DNA of 64,000 nucleotides from Nocardioides rotundus (GTDB taxonomy: Bacteria; Actinomycetota; Actinomycetes; Propionibacteriales; Nocardioidaceae). Below are positions 19,767 through 28,828 of the stretch, in pieces. Where the stretch lies: the NCBI RefSeq assembly GCF_019931675.1, contig NZ_CP082922.1:1627001-1691000 (forward strand), in the 5' to 3' direction. The position numbers were made by a program, and so were the translations under genes. A model generated the notes under the pieces. It saw nothing but the letters and a program-made list of their open reading frames with translations. It searched no databases and had not been told where the DNA came from. The stretch's first letter is position 1. Each line of letters opens with the position of its first letter.

Positions 19767-21521
19767 ATGAAGTCGACCACCACGCGTCTGGCGAGTCTGG
19801 GCCTCGCGGGCTCCCTGGCTGTGTTCACCGCCCTGGGCGGCGTCCCCGCCCAGGCGGCCAAGGACAAGCGCCCCGGGGGCAAGGGCGGCAACCCCAACCT
19901 CACCTCGGTCCAGCTGCTCTCGTTCAACGACTACCACGGCCACCTCGAGGCGACCGATCCCCCGCTGAACGCGACGCTGGACCCCTCGCAGACGCCGGTC
20001 GGCGGCGCGGAGTACCTCTCCAGCAAGCTCACCGAGCTGCGTGGCGAGGCCCCCGGCGGGAACAGCCTCACCGTGGCCGCGGGCGACCTGATCGGCGGCT
20101 CGCCGTTCCTGTCCGGGCTCTTCCACGACGAGCCCTCGGTCGAGTCGCTCAACGCGATGGGCCTCGACGTCAGCTCGGTGGGCAACCACGAGTTCGACGA
20201 GGGCACCGACGAGCTGCTGCGCATGCAGAACGACGGCTGCCACCCGACTGACGGCTGCTACTTCCCCGACCAGCCCTACCAGGGCGCGGACTTCCAGTGG
20301 CTGGCCGCCAACGTGGTGAAGAAGGACGGCTCCGGCACGCTGCTGCCCGGGACCAGCATCAAGAACATCGCCGGCACCAAGGTCGGCTTCATCGGCATGA
20401 CCCTGGAGGCCACGCCCACTCTGGTCAGCCCCGCGGGCGTCTCCTCGGTGGAGTTCCGCGACGAGGTGCAGACGGCCAACCAGCAGGCCCAGGTGCTGAA
20501 GAAGCAGGGCGTCAAGGCCATCGTCGTGCTGCTGCATGAGGGCGGCTACCAGACAGGCACCTACCAGGGATGCGAGGGCATCTCGGAGCCGATCACCCAG
20601 ATCGCGGCCCAGATGACCCCCGAGGTCGACCAGATCGTCAGTGGCCACACCCACCAGCCCTACGTCTGCTCGCTGCCCGACCCCGAGGGCAACCCCCGGC
20701 TGGTCACGAGCGCCGCCGACTACGGCCGCGTCGTGACCGAGTCCACCCTGGTCATCAACAAGCGCAGCGGCGAGGTGATGCGCGACCGCAGCACCGCGAC
20801 CAACCACCTGGTGGAGCGGACCACCGCCGACCCGAAGCAGACCGCGATCATCAACAAGTGGAAGTCGCTGAGCGAGGTCGTGGGCGCCCGGGTGATCGGG
20901 ACCGTCGCCGAGGACATCCTGGGCGACTCCAGCGGTGACCGCGGCATCGAGACGCCGATGGCCGACATGATCGCCGACTCGATCCTGGCGGCCACCGACG
21001 GCGCCGACGAGGGCGGGGCGCAGATCTCGTTCATGAACGTCGGCGGTGTGCGCGCCAGCCTGCGCTACGCGCCGAAGTACACCGAGGGCCCCGGCGAGGT
21101 GACCTACAAGGAGGCGTACGACGTCCTGCCGTTCGGCAACCGGATCGTCACCGTCTCCATGACCGGGGCGCAGATCGAGGAGGCGCTGGAGCAGCAGTAC
21201 CAGCCGGTGGAGGCCCGGGGCTCGCGGCCGATGCTGGCCCTGGGCGTCTCCGAGGGCTTCACCTACGACTGGGACGCCTCCCAGCCGCAGGGCTCGCGGG
21301 TCGTGGCGGGCTCGATGGCGCTCAACGGGACGCCGATCGACCCGAACGCCACCTACCGGGTGAGCATGTACAACTTCCTCGCCGAGGGCGGCGACCTGTT
21401 CAGCGCCTTCACCGAGGGCACCGACCTCACCGGTGGCCCGGAGGACCTGGCCGCGCTCGAGGCCTACCTGGGTGCCAACCCGGGCCTCACCGCGCCGGAG
21501 AGCCGGGTGGGCGGTCTGTGA
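19767..21521 (+). CDS. Secreted bifunctional metallophosphatase / 5'-nucleotidase
   Basis: A 584-residue extracellular nucleotidase. A signal peptide covers about residues 1-30 and ends at AQA. The N-terminal metallophosphoesterase domain has SFNDYHGHLE, AAGDLIGGSP, VGNHEFDEG, LLHEGGYQ and SGHTHQPY. The C-terminal 5'-nucleotidase substrate domain begins near residue 370, with FMNVGGVRASL and the YNFLAEGGDLFSAF region that stacks the base. It likely releases nucleosides and phosphate from extracellular nucleotides. No wall anchor is seen. A strong hairpin follows the stop. Confidence 0.92.
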   Translation: MKSTTTRLASLGLAGSLAVFTALGGVPAQAAKDKRPGGKGGNPNLTSVQLLSFNDYHGHLEATDPPLNATLDPSQTPVGGAEYLSSKLTELRGEAPGGNSLTVAAGDLIGGSPFLSGLFHDEPSVESLNAMGLDVSSVGNHEFDEGTDELLRMQNDGCHPTDGCYFPDQPYQGADFQWLAANVVKKDGSGTLLPGTSIKNIAGTKVGFIGMTLEATPTLVSPAGVSSVEFRDEVQTANQQAQVLKKQGVKAIVVLLHEGGYQTGTYQGCEGISEPITQIAAQMTPEVDQIVSGHTHQPYVCSLPDPEGNPRLVTSAADYGRVVTESTLVINKRSGEVMRDRSTATNHLVERTTADPKQTAIINKWKSLSEVVGARVIGTVAEDILGDSSGDRGIETPMADMIADSILAATDGADEGGAQISFMNVGGVRASLRYAPKYTEGPGEVTYKEAYDVLPFGNRIVTVSMTGAQIEEALEQQYQPVEARGSRPMLALGVSEGFTYDWDASQPQGSRVVAGSMALNGTPIDPNATYRVSMYNFLAEGGDLFSAFTEGTDLTGGPEDLAALEAYLGANPGLTAPESRVGGL

Positions 21522-21540
21522 CCGTCTGAGACGAGCGAGC

Positions 21541-21571
21541 GCCGGCCGCACCCGCACCGGGTGCGGCCGGC
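21541..21571. terminator. Perfect 13-bp hairpin after the 5'-nucleotidase gene
   Basis: GCCGGCCGCACCC (21541-21553) pairs perfectly with GGGTGCGGCCGGC (21559-21571) across a 5-base loop, 20 bases past the nucleotidase stop and just before the end of the convergent CDF gene. This placement fits a bidirectional terminator. Confidence 0.75.
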
Positions 21572-21584
21572 GTTCGCGTCCCCC

Positions 21585-22214
21585 TCAGTCGATCCGCTCC
21601 CCGGCGAGGGCCTTCGCGGCCAGCCGCTCCTCCTCGCTGACCTCCCAGACCTCCCACGCGGCGTGGAACGCGATCGCGATGATCACCACGCCCAGCACCA
21701 GGTCCGGCCACCCGGAGCCCGTCGCGGCGGTGACCAGGCCCATCGCGATGATCGCGACGTTGACGAGCACGTCGTTGCGCGCGGACAGGAACGCCGCTCG
21801 ACTGAGGGACCCGCCCGCATGCCGCAGGCGGGCCAGGAGCCAGGCGCTCGCCCCGTTGACGACGATCGCGCCCAGGCTGGCCAGCACCAGGGGTAGGACG
21901 GCCGGCGCGACCGGGTCGGAGAAGCGTTGGACCGCCTGCCAGGCCGCGGCGCACGCGGGCACCAGGATCACCAGCGCCATCAGCTTGCCCATCAGCGAGC
22001 GCCGGGCCAACGGCCACCCCAGCGCGACGAAGATCAGCAGGTTGATCGCGGTGTCCTCGAGGAAGTCCACGCTGTCGGCGAACAAGGCGACCGAGCCGAT
22101 CGCCAGGGCGACGGACATCTCCACGAAGAAGTAGGACAGGTTCAGTCCGGCGACGACAAGGACGACCCGGCGCAGCGTCTGCGCGCCCTGCCGGCTCTGC
22201 GCCTCATCGGTCAT
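21585..22214 (-). CDS. Cation diffusion facilitator-type membrane transporter
   Basis: A 209-residue membrane protein with six hydrophobic helices. The CDF signature is visible in the first half: SYFFVEMSVALAIGSVALFADSVDFLEDT, where the Asp residues of FADSVDFLED occupy the metal-binding positions of helix II. A second set (SARNDVLVNVAIIAMG) occurs in helix V. The usual cytoplasmic C-terminal domain is missing, so it is a short CDF. Efflux of Zn, Co, Mn or Fe is the family role; the ion is not predictable. Its start overlaps the end of the preceding TIGR02206 gene by 11 bases. Confidence 0.8.
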   Translation of the reverse strand: MTDEAQSRQGAQTLRRVVLVVAGLNLSYFFVEMSVALAIGSVALFADSVDFLEDTAINLLIFVALGWPLARRSLMGKLMALVILVPACAAAWQAVQRFSDPVAPAVLPLVLASLGAIVVNGASAWLLARLRHAGGSLSRAAFLSARNDVLVNVAIIAMGLVTAATGSGWPDLVLGVVIIAIAFHAAWEVWEVSEEERLAAKALAGERID

Positions 22215-22905
22215 GGGGGCTCCTTCTCGTCCAGGGCCAGGTCATCAGGGCCCATACGGTCCCCACGACGACCACCTCGGCGAGGACGTACCACGGCCAG
22301 GGGCCGAGCAGGTCCAGCGCCGACCCGGTGCCCGGCTTGCGGTTGAGGAAGCCGTAGTTCGTTCCGACGACGAGGTTGAAGGCGTAGACCGTCACCATCC
22401 AGACCAGGGTGAGACCCACGGTCGTGGAGTAGGTGCGCCAGGCCGGCCGGATGCCCAGCCCCCAGGTGAGGTAGACCGCCGTCCAGACGATGAGCACGTG
22501 CATCGCCCAGAAGCCGAGGAACTTCGGGTCGGGGAAGTCGCGGGCCAGCGCCGGGGTGAGGATCGCCTGCGGGGCCAGGGTCAGCCCCCAGTAGTAGGTG
22601 CACGCCACCGCGCCCGGCGCCCGCGTCCACAGCGCGATCACGGCGGCGACCAGCGCGAGGTCGCACAGCTGGAGGGGCAGCGTCGTGTGCAGGTCGAAGT
22701 TGCCGGGCAGGAAGTCGACCACCTGCAGGGGCACGGTGGCCGCCAGCACGAGCACCGCCCCGGTGCGGCCGGCCCACTCCTCGCGGCCGGCGCGCAGCAC
22801 GCGGCGCCCCAGCATCGCGGCAGGCACCAGCCCGAGGACGACGACGGCGAGCATCACCAGGTGCGACGTACCCATCGGCTCGAAGCGGGTCGCCAGCACG
22901 GTCAC
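22204..22905 (-). CDS. TIGR02206 family (YwaF-like) integral membrane protein
   Basis: A 233-residue polytopic membrane protein with about seven hydrophobic segments. It matches the TIGR02206 family in the segments LPLQLCDLALVAAVIALW, TYYWGLTLAPQAILTP and GTNYGFLNRKPGT. Function of the family is unknown. ATG start (MTVLATRFEP). It is the first gene of a two-gene unit with the CDF transporter. The divergent S55 peptidase gene begins 138 bases away, and both promoters must lie in that space. Confidence 0.8.
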   Translation of the reverse strand: MTVLATRFEPMGTSHLVMLAVVVLGLVPAAMLGRRVLRAGREEWAGRTGAVLVLAATVPLQVVDFLPGNFDLHTTLPLQLCDLALVAAVIALWTRAPGAVACTYYWGLTLAPQAILTPALARDFPDPKFLGFWAMHVLIVWTAVYLTWGLGIRPAWRTYSTTVGLTLVWMVTVYAFNLVVGTNYGFLNRKPGTGSALDLLGPWPWYVLAEVVVVGTVWALMTWPWTRRSPHDR

Positions 22906-23042
22906 GTCCCCATCATGCCGCCCGGCGACGCGACCAAAGTCGGCCGACCTGTCCCAATCGGTGACGGGGAGGGGGGTTTGGCCCTACGTTTGCGAAGTGT
23001 CACGGGGGATTCGCCTTCGCGATAACGAGGGAGGAAAGACAC

Positions 23043-24788
23043 ATGTTGGACTTCAGTGTGCGCAGAAGGGCGCGGTCGGCGATCGCGGTCGCTGCCGTCG
23101 GGGGAGTCGCATTCGCCGGTACGGCGCTTCTGGCGCCCGGCGCCAGCTCCGCGGCGGTCGCCGGGGACTGCGCGACGCCTTACCCGGCCGACGCGCTGAC
23201 CTCGGGTCAGCCCGTCTCCGGGCTCACCGTCAGCAAGGGCACGACGCCGGAGGGTTTCTCCGGCGAAGTGCTGGGGGTGATCGACGACGGGATCGCGCTC
23301 GATCAGGACATGATCGTCGTCCGGCTGACCTCGGCGGAGATCGACCGGGTCGGCGGCATCTGGTCGGGCATGTCCGGGTCGCCGGTCTATGCCGAGGACG
23401 GCCGGCTGATCGGCGCGGTCGCCTATGGGCTGGCCTGGGGACCGAGCCCGGTGGCGGGCGTGACCCCGTTCGAGGACATGGACGACTACATGGCGCCGGC
23501 CACGGCGCGGCGGGTCGACGTCACCGCCACCCAGGCGCGCCGGATCGCGGCGGCCACCGAGGTGACCCAGGACCAGGCGGAGCAGGGCTTCTCGCGGCTG
23601 CGGATGCCCCTCACCGTGAAGGGTGTGAACCCGGCACGGCTCAAAGCGGTGGACGAGCGGTTCTACCGCACCTACCGCCTGCAGTCCGGCCAGGCGGGCG
23701 GAACCTCCGATGCCACGGCCGCCGACATCGTCGCCGGGGGCAACCTGGCCGCGAGCCTGTCCTACGGCGACATCACCGCCGGCGCGGTCGGGACCGTGAC
23801 GAGCGTCTGCAACGACCAGGTCGTCGGCTTCGGCCACCCGTTCACGTTCACCGGGGCTACCACTTTGGGGATGAACCCGGCCTCGGCGATCTACATTCAG
23901 GAGGACTCGCTGGGCGCCCCCTTCAAGGTCGCCAACTTCGCGCCTCCGGTGGGGACCATCGACGAGGACCGGGGGGCCGGCGTCGCCGGGGCGCTGGGCC
24001 CCGTGCCCGCTGCGACCGAGCTGAGCTCGACGGTCCGGTTCGGTGAGCGGTCGCGCACCGGCACGACCGACGTCTACCTGCCGGACTTCGGTCCGCAGGC
24101 GACGCTGGTGCAGATCCTGGCGAACCAGGACCGGGTCTTCGACGCCATCACCGGTGGCGGAGCCGAGCAGACCTGGACGATCAAGGGCACCGGGCCGGAC
24201 GGTGCCGCGTTCACCCTCAACGACGGTGACCGCTACGCCTCGCCGTTCGACATCAGCTCCGAGACCCCGTTGGACGTCGCGGACACGGTGTGGGCGCTCT
24301 CGTCGATCGACGGGGTGACCCTGGACTCGATCGCGGTCGACGGCACCCTGACGGAGAACGAGGCGGTCTGGTCGCTGCGCCGGGTGGAGCGCTACCAGGC
24401 GGGGCGGTGGACCCGGGTGCGCAGCGAGATGACGGTCACAGCCGGTCAGAAGCTGCGCCTGCGTGCGGTGCTGTCCGACGGCACCCGGACCTCGACGCAG
24501 AACTGGACCTACACGGTGCCCCGGCGGCTGCGTGACGGCTGGGCGTCCCTGGAGGTCGTGGGCGGCTACAGCGACTGGGGCTACGAGGACGAGTTCGAGG
24601 AGGGCCCGGTCGACCAGCCCACGCTCGGCGAGGTGCTGGCGGACGCCCGGAACGGTCAGCGCAACGACGAGCTGCGGTGGTCCTTCGCCGGCCGGGGTGC
24701 CGGAGGTCGGGTGAGCACCAACCAGCTCAGCGCGCCGCGCAAGCTGCCGATCCAGGGGCAGCGGTACGTCGACGTGATGGTTCGCTGA
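23043..24788 (+). CDS. SpoIVB-type (S55) serine peptidase domain protein, secreted
   Basis: A 581-residue exported protein. A signal peptide of about 40 residues ends near SSAAVAGDC. The S55 domain follows, with the catalytic-serine motif GIWSGMSGSPVY (Ser113 in GSP), the AYGLAWGPSPVAGVTPFEDM segment and a later GFGHPFTF segment. In Bacillus, SpoIVB triggers SigK processing during sporulation. Here no sporulation gene is nearby, so another signalling or processing role is inferred. The large C-terminal part (about 330-581) matches nothing I recognise. ATG follows GAGGGAGGAA. Confidence 0.8.
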   Translation: MLDFSVRRRARSAIAVAAVGGVAFAGTALLAPGASSAAVAGDCATPYPADALTSGQPVSGLTVSKGTTPEGFSGEVLGVIDDGIALDQDMIVVRLTSAEIDRVGGIWSGMSGSPVYAEDGRLIGAVAYGLAWGPSPVAGVTPFEDMDDYMAPATARRVDVTATQARRIAAATEVTQDQAEQGFSRLRMPLTVKGVNPARLKAVDERFYRTYRLQSGQAGGTSDATAADIVAGGNLAASLSYGDITAGAVGTVTSVCNDQVVGFGHPFTFTGATTLGMNPASAIYIQEDSLGAPFKVANFAPPVGTIDEDRGAGVAGALGPVPAATELSSTVRFGERSRTGTTDVYLPDFGPQATLVQILANQDRVFDAITGGGAEQTWTIKGTGPDGAAFTLNDGDRYASPFDISSETPLDVADTVWALSSIDGVTLDSIAVDGTLTENEAVWSLRRVERYQAGRWTRVRSEMTVTAGQKLRLRAVLSDGTRTSTQNWTYTVPRRLRDGWASLEVVGGYSDWGYEDEFEEGPVDQPTLGEVLADARNGQRNDELRWSFAGRGAGGRVSTNQLSAPRKLPIQGQRYVDVMVR

Positions 24789-24800
24789 CCCGTCGGTGAT

Positions 24801-24833
24801 GGCCGTGGGCCGGACACCCTCCGGCCCACGGCC
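24801..24833 (+). terminator. Perfect 13-bp hairpin after the S55 peptidase gene
   Basis: GGCCGTGGGCCGG (24801-24813) pairs perfectly with CCGGCCCACGGCC (24821-24833), with a 7-base loop, 12 bases after the stop codon. It is the likely end of the monocistronic S55 transcript. Confidence 0.75.
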
Positions 24834-24868
24834 TTCCACCCGGCACGCTGCCGTGGTTGGCTCGACCG

Positions 24869-25246
24869 ATGAGCTGTCGACTCTCCGAGCTGGTGCTGAA
24901 CTGTCGCGACCCCGAGACCATCGCGCGCTTCTGGTGCGAGGTTCTGGGGTACGTCGAGCTGGACCGCGACGGCGACGACATCGAGATCGGCCCCGCCGCG
25001 GGTTTCGGAGGCGCAGCGCCCACGATGATCCTCACGCCGGTGGCGGGTGAGAAGACCGAGCCGCTGCGACTTCACCTGGACGTGAACCCAGTCGACCGGG
25101 ACCAGGACGCCGAGCTCGAGCGGCTGCTCGCCCTCGGGGCCCGGCCGGCCGACGTCGGCCAGTCCGGCGAGGAGTCCTGGCACGTCCTGGCCGACCCGGA
25201 GGGCAACGAGTTCTGCCTGCTGGCGCGCAGGCTGCCCGAGCTCTGA
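24869..25246 (+). CDS. VOC-superfamily (glyoxalase-like) protein
   Basis: A 125-residue protein of the vicinal-oxygen-chelate fold. It shows the two beta-alpha-beta-beta-beta repeats: N-terminal LVLNCRDPETIARFWCEVLGY, and C-terminal WHVLADPEGNEFCLLARR, with Glu in the usual last metal position. It is a common actinomycete small glyoxalase-like family with no fixed function; binding of a small hydrophobic ligand or a detoxification role is possible. ATG 24869 is taken as start because upstream codons form no conserved sequence. It converges with the S66 peptidase gene. Confidence 0.75.
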   Translation: MSCRLSELVLNCRDPETIARFWCEVLGYVELDRDGDDIEIGPAAGFGGAAPTMILTPVAGEKTEPLRLHLDVNPVDRDQDAELERLLALGARPADVGQSGEESWHVLADPEGNEFCLLARRLPEL

Positions 25247-25247
25247 G

Positions 25248-26291
25248 TCAGCGGTAGTCGGCGAAGATCCGCTGCTCGGTGCCGTCGACGGTCATGGTGC
25301 CGCCGTACGGCACGATCCACTGCGGCCGGGTGTGCCCGAACGGTGGACCGACCACGACCACGGCGTCGGGGTTGTAGCGCGCCGTCACGGCGATCGCGGC
25401 GTCTCGCTGCTCCTCCCGCTTGGCGCGGCGATCCGCCGCCGAGGGCTGGACGGTGAAGTCCGACGTCGGGGGTCGGGCGACCACGACGGCGTCCACCGCC
25501 GCCAGGAGGCCGCGCTCGCCGAGCGAGCGGAGGATCCAGGCGAACTCCCCCGCCGGGATCAGCTCCTCGGAGGTCTCCAGGAGGAGTACGCCGCCGTCGA
25601 GGACCGACGGGTCGGCGGGGAACCGGCCGGCGGTGAGGATCCACTGGACGACCTCGATGCAGCCGCCCCAGGTGCGGCCGGTCACAGATCGTGCCGGGCC
25701 GGCCCAGGTCCAGGGCTCGGTGGGCTCGCGGTCGCCGTACTCGGTCAGGGCGCGCGGGTCGGTCCACGGGTGGCCGATGTCCTCGGACTCGCCCCGCTCT
25801 GTCAGCTCGAGGCGCTCGCCGGTGAGGAGCGCGGCGCGCAGGGACTGCTGGTGTACGGCGTCGACGGCGGGGCCGGGACCGAGGTGGACCTGCGTGGACC
25901 CGCCGTAGAAGCCGGGCACGCCGTGGGTCCACAGCCAGTTGAGCAGGTTCGTGTTGTCGCTGTAGCCGAGGAACGGCTTCGGGTCGCGCCGGACCAGGGC
26001 GGGGTCGAGGTGCGGGATGACGGTGATCTGGTCCTCGCCGCCGATGGTGGCCAGAACGGCGCGGATATCCGGGTCGGCGAAGGCGGCGTTGAGGTCGGCC
26101 GCGCGGGCCTCGGCCGGGGCGTTCAGTTGACGGGTGGTGGGGTACTCGACGGGGATGAGGCCGGTGACCTCGGTCAGCCGCCGCAGGGCCTGCTCGTGGA
26201 TCGCCGGTGCCACGGCCGGGGCGGCGAAGGAGGGGGAGAGGACCGCGACCCGGTCACCCGGGCGCGCCGTGGGGAGGTCGGCGAACAGCAT
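25248..26291 (-). CDS. S66 family peptidase (LD-carboxypeptidase / MccF-like)
   Basis: A 347-residue S66 serine peptidase. The nucleophile is in FLGYSDNTNLLN (Ser111). The catalytic Glu lies in GGVLLLETSEEL and the His in VGPPFGHTRPQWIVPYG near the C-terminus. The family hydrolyses LD bonds in cell-wall tetrapeptides. MccF-type relatives cleave acyl-sulfonamide links of the antibiotic microcin C; the length and the lack of a signal peptide fit either. The ATG start is followed directly by MLFADLPTARPGDRVAVLSP, the usual S66 N-terminus. Confidence 0.88.
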   Translation of the reverse strand: MLFADLPTARPGDRVAVLSPSFAAPAVAPAIHEQALRRLTEVTGLIPVEYPTTRQLNAPAEARAADLNAAFADPDIRAVLATIGGEDQITVIPHLDPALVRRDPKPFLGYSDNTNLLNWLWTHGVPGFYGGSTQVHLGPGPAVDAVHQQSLRAALLTGERLELTERGESEDIGHPWTDPRALTEYGDREPTEPWTWAGPARSVTGRTWGGCIEVVQWILTAGRFPADPSVLDGGVLLLETSEELIPAGEFAWILRSLGERGLLAAVDAVVVARPPTSDFTVQPSAADRRAKREEQRDAAIAVTARYNPDAVVVVGPPFGHTRPQWIVPYGGTMTVDGTEQRIFADYR

Positions 26292-26364
26292 GGCCGGAGC
26301 GTACGGCGGCCGGTTCGTGCGTGCGAACCGGTTTCACCAGCGCGATCCGTGGGAGGCTGCGTGC

Positions 26365-26817
26365 ATGACATCCCCCTCAGCGGACTCTCGGGTCGTCACT
26401 GCTCGCCGAGTGGTCGCCGCCCCGGCGGAGCGGATCTTCGAGCTCATCGCCGACCCGTCCCTTCAACCCCGTTGGGACGGCAACGACAATCTGGCCGAGG
26501 CGCCAGAGGGACAGCGGGTTCGGTCGGTCGGCGACGTCTTCGCCATGACGACCACCAGGGGAAAGGTGCGGGAGAACCACGTGGTGGAGTTCGAGGAGGG
26601 TCGCCTCATCGCCTGGATGCCGGCATCGCGCGGCGAGGATCCCGCCGGGCACCTGTGGCGGTGGCAGATCGAGCCGTCCGCGGAGGGCGTGCTCGTCACA
26701 CACACCTACGACTGGACGCGATTGACCGACGAGAGCCGCATCCCACGGGCCAGGGCGACCACGTCTGACCGGCTGCAGGCGTCCGTCGATCGGTTGGCCG
26801 CCCTGGCGGAGAGCTGA
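26365..26817 (+). CDS. SRPBCC family (polyketide cyclase/START-like) protein
   Basis: A 150-residue single-domain SRPBCC protein. It shows AARRVVAAPAERIFELIADPSLQP-type N-terminal sequence and the WRWQIEPSAEGVLVTHTYDWTRL segment. It is a paralog of the gene at 31391, which has FYDWSRISDEW in the same place. These proteins bind hydrophobic ligands; no specific function can be given. ATG 26365 follows GGGAGG and is preferred to the longer frame. Its 3' end meets that of the next, convergent, gene. Confidence 0.75.
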   Translation: MTSPSADSRVVTARRVVAAPAERIFELIADPSLQPRWDGNDNLAEAPEGQRVRSVGDVFAMTTTRGKVRENHVVEFEEGRLIAWMPASRGEDPAGHLWRWQIEPSAEGVLVTHTYDWTRLTDESRIPRARATTSDRLQASVDRLAALAES

Positions 26818-27153
26818 TCATCTGAGTCCCCGATTGCTCGCCCACAGTTGCGCCGCCTGGCTCGCAGCAGCGTCGATCAGGGCACCGATCCCCGGATCGT
26901 CGGGCACAGGGAACGAGGTGTAGCTGCCACGGCCGCCCGCGGTCGGCCGACCGTAGGCCTTCGCTGCCAGCGACCCGTCGGCGAGCAGCCGCACCGTGAC
27001 CGACATGAGCCGGAACTCCTCGCCGCGGCGTACGTCGGTCCATTGCAGGTCCTCCGGCACCGCGACGTTGAGCGCGAGCGCGCTGATCTCGACGGGGTCG
27101 GTGGAGTTGTCCATGACCTCATGCTGGCAGTCGCCGGTATCCGCATCATCCAT
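26818..27153 (-). CDS. Hypothetical protein, 111 residues
   Basis: A soluble protein with an acidic N-terminus and no recognised domain. Segments such as EEFRLMSVTVRLLADGSLAAKAYGR suggest alternating beta strands, and the C-terminal part a helix (IGALIDAAASQAAQLW). A second ATG lies 13 codons in and could be the true start. It sits between a SRPBCC gene (convergent) and the DUF222-HNH gene (same strand, upstream, ten bases away), with which it may be cotranscribed. Confidence 0.5.
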   Translation of the reverse strand: MDDADTGDCQHEVMDNSTDPVEISALALNVAVPEDLQWTDVRRGEEFRLMSVTVRLLADGSLAAKAYGRPTAGGRGSYTSFPVPDDPGIGALIDAAASQAAQLWASNRGLR

Positions 27154-27162
27154 CGCCTCGGC

Positions 27163-28455
27163 CTATCTGCGTCGGTGGAAGGTGACGGTGTTGTCGGCAT
27201 GGATCACGGTGCGGTAGGTCGGGTCGTGTGCTCGTCGGTGGTGGTGGGGGCAGTAGAGGCGGCAGTCGTGGATGTTGGTGTGGCCTCGGTCGCGGGCCCA
27301 TTGTCGGTCGTGGTGGGCGTGACAGCCTGAGGGTGGGATGGTGCAGCCGCGGGCGGTGCAGCCGCGGTCGCGGAGGCCGAGCGCGATCCTCTGGGCTTTG
27401 GAGTGGAAGCGGCGGGTCCGGCCGAGGTCGAGGACCTCGGAGGGGCCGCCGAGGACGGCGGGGATGATGCCGGCTTCGCAGGCCAGGCGGCGGGCGGTGC
27501 CGGCGTCGATGTGGTCGCCGTTGTCCAGGGTGGCTGTTCCGATGCCGGAGAGCAGGGTGTCGAGGTTCATGGTGATGACGATCTGGGCGTTCACGCCGCC
27601 GGTGGCGGGGAGCTGGTCGGTCGGGTAGCGCTCGATGAGCTCGCCGAATGCTTGTCCGTGGCGTTCGGGCACGCTGCGCCAGTCCCCGGTGATGGGGTCT
27701 TTCAGGTCATCGTGGTCGTGACGTTGCGGGTTAGCGATGGCGTGGATGGCTTGGCGGAGCATCGCGCCCTGGTGGGCGGGGATGGTGAAGGTGCCGTGGG
27801 TGCGGCCGTGGCCGTCGTCGTACATCGTCAACGACGCGCCCTGGGCGGCGGCCGCTGCTTCGAGTTCCAGCACGCGTTGTTCGTGGGATTCCCCGACCTC
27901 GGGGGCGACGATGTCGAGGATCCCTTTCCCGAGGCGACGCAGGCCGCCGGCGTCGAAGTGCGCGGCGTCGGTGAGGAGCCGGTCCCGCGCCTGCTCGGCA
28001 ACCTGGTCCTCTATGTGGTCGGGCAGCGCATTGACGGAGCGAAGGATCACGTCGGCCTGGTCGGCGCGGATCCGGCCGTCAGCCAGGGCATCGGCGACCG
28101 GGGTGTTGGTGTCGTAGCCCAGCTCCCGCCCGAAGCGGACCAGGCGGCGGGCCTCGCGGAGGGTGACCCGGGTGCCATCGGCGTACCACGCCGCGGCGGA
28201 CCGGTGCCCGGTCTGGTGGTGCAGGGCGCGGCGGTCCGCGTCGGCGACGGTGCGGGCCAGGGCGTGGGTCAGCCTCCCGGTGGCGGCGGTGAGCTGGTGG
28301 ACCAGCCCGGCGACCTGGTCATCGGACAGGGCGTTGAGCGGCAGGTCGGCTAGCCCGTCGAGCACCGCCTCCAGCCCGGTCGAGAGGGCCTCCAACCTGG
28401 CCGACGCCCCCGTCCCGGGGGCATGCCACTCCCCAGACGGTGGGTCGGGAACCAA
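27163..28455 (-). CDS. DUF222 and HNH-endonuclease domain protein
   Basis: A 430-residue protein of the large actinobacterial DUF222-HNH family (relatives of the mycobacterial 13E12 repeat proteins). The DUF222 region covers about residues 30-330, with LTAATGRLTHALARTVADADRRALH and WYADGTRVTLREARRLVR. The C-terminal HNH nuclease has CTIPPSGCHAHHDRQWARD and CRLYCPHHHRRAHD. Function is unknown. These genes are often in many copies and may be mobile or defence-related. The frame begins at TTG 28455 without a clear Shine-Dalgarno site, so the start is unsure. GC content of the upstream region is lower than average. Confidence 0.8.
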   Translation of the reverse strand: MVPDPPSGEWHAPGTGASARLEALSTGLEAVLDGLADLPLNALSDDQVAGLVHQLTAATGRLTHALARTVADADRRALHHQTGHRSAAAWYADGTRVTLREARRLVRFGRELGYDTNTPVADALADGRIRADQADVILRSVNALPDHIEDQVAEQARDRLLTDAAHFDAGGLRRLGKGILDIVAPEVGESHEQRVLELEAAAAAQGASLTMYDDGHGRTHGTFTIPAHQGAMLRQAIHAIANPQRHDHDDLKDPITGDWRSVPERHGQAFGELIERYPTDQLPATGGVNAQIVITMNLDTLLSGIGTATLDNGDHIDAGTARRLACEAGIIPAVLGGPSEVLDLGRTRRFHSKAQRIALGLRDRGCTARGCTIPPSGCHAHHDRQWARDRGHTNIHDCRLYCPHHHRRAHDPTYRTVIHADNTVTFHRRR

Positions 28456-28828
28456 AGAGACCAGCAGCAGAACCAGCGGGCTTTCCGCGCCGAGAGGTGT
28501 CGGCGCTCAGAGGTAGCCAAGGAAGAGGAAGCACTCCCGTCGGGCGGGTTGTTCAGTAGAATCGATCATATTCGCGAGTGTGGTCCGAGTCACTGCTTCC
28601 TCGGTCTATGCGAAAGCGGGCCGAACCATGCCAAAGGCGCAGAAATCGCAAAGCTCCTCAGAATCTCCCCGGACGGTGTCGGTTGCTCATCACTGAGGAC
28701 GAAGTGACGTGTGTGACTACCACTGTGACGGGAGTGACGGCTGAGCGCGGTGTCCCGCGGTGTCGACGCCCAGGCGAGCATCGGAGGGGCGGCGCCGTCC
28801 GGCAGCGAAGGCATGGTGGAGTGACCGC
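28456..28828. other. 373-base gap upstream of the DUF222-HNH gene
   Basis: The stretch is clearly less GC-rich than its surroundings. I see no credible gene. On the minus strand a TATGAT (28565-28570) could be the -10 box for the HNH gene. The part near 28700-28760 has repeated GTGAC units (AAGTGACG, TGTGACT, TGTGACG, AGTGACG). The lower GC suggests old foreign DNA brought in with the HNH gene. Confidence 0.4.
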
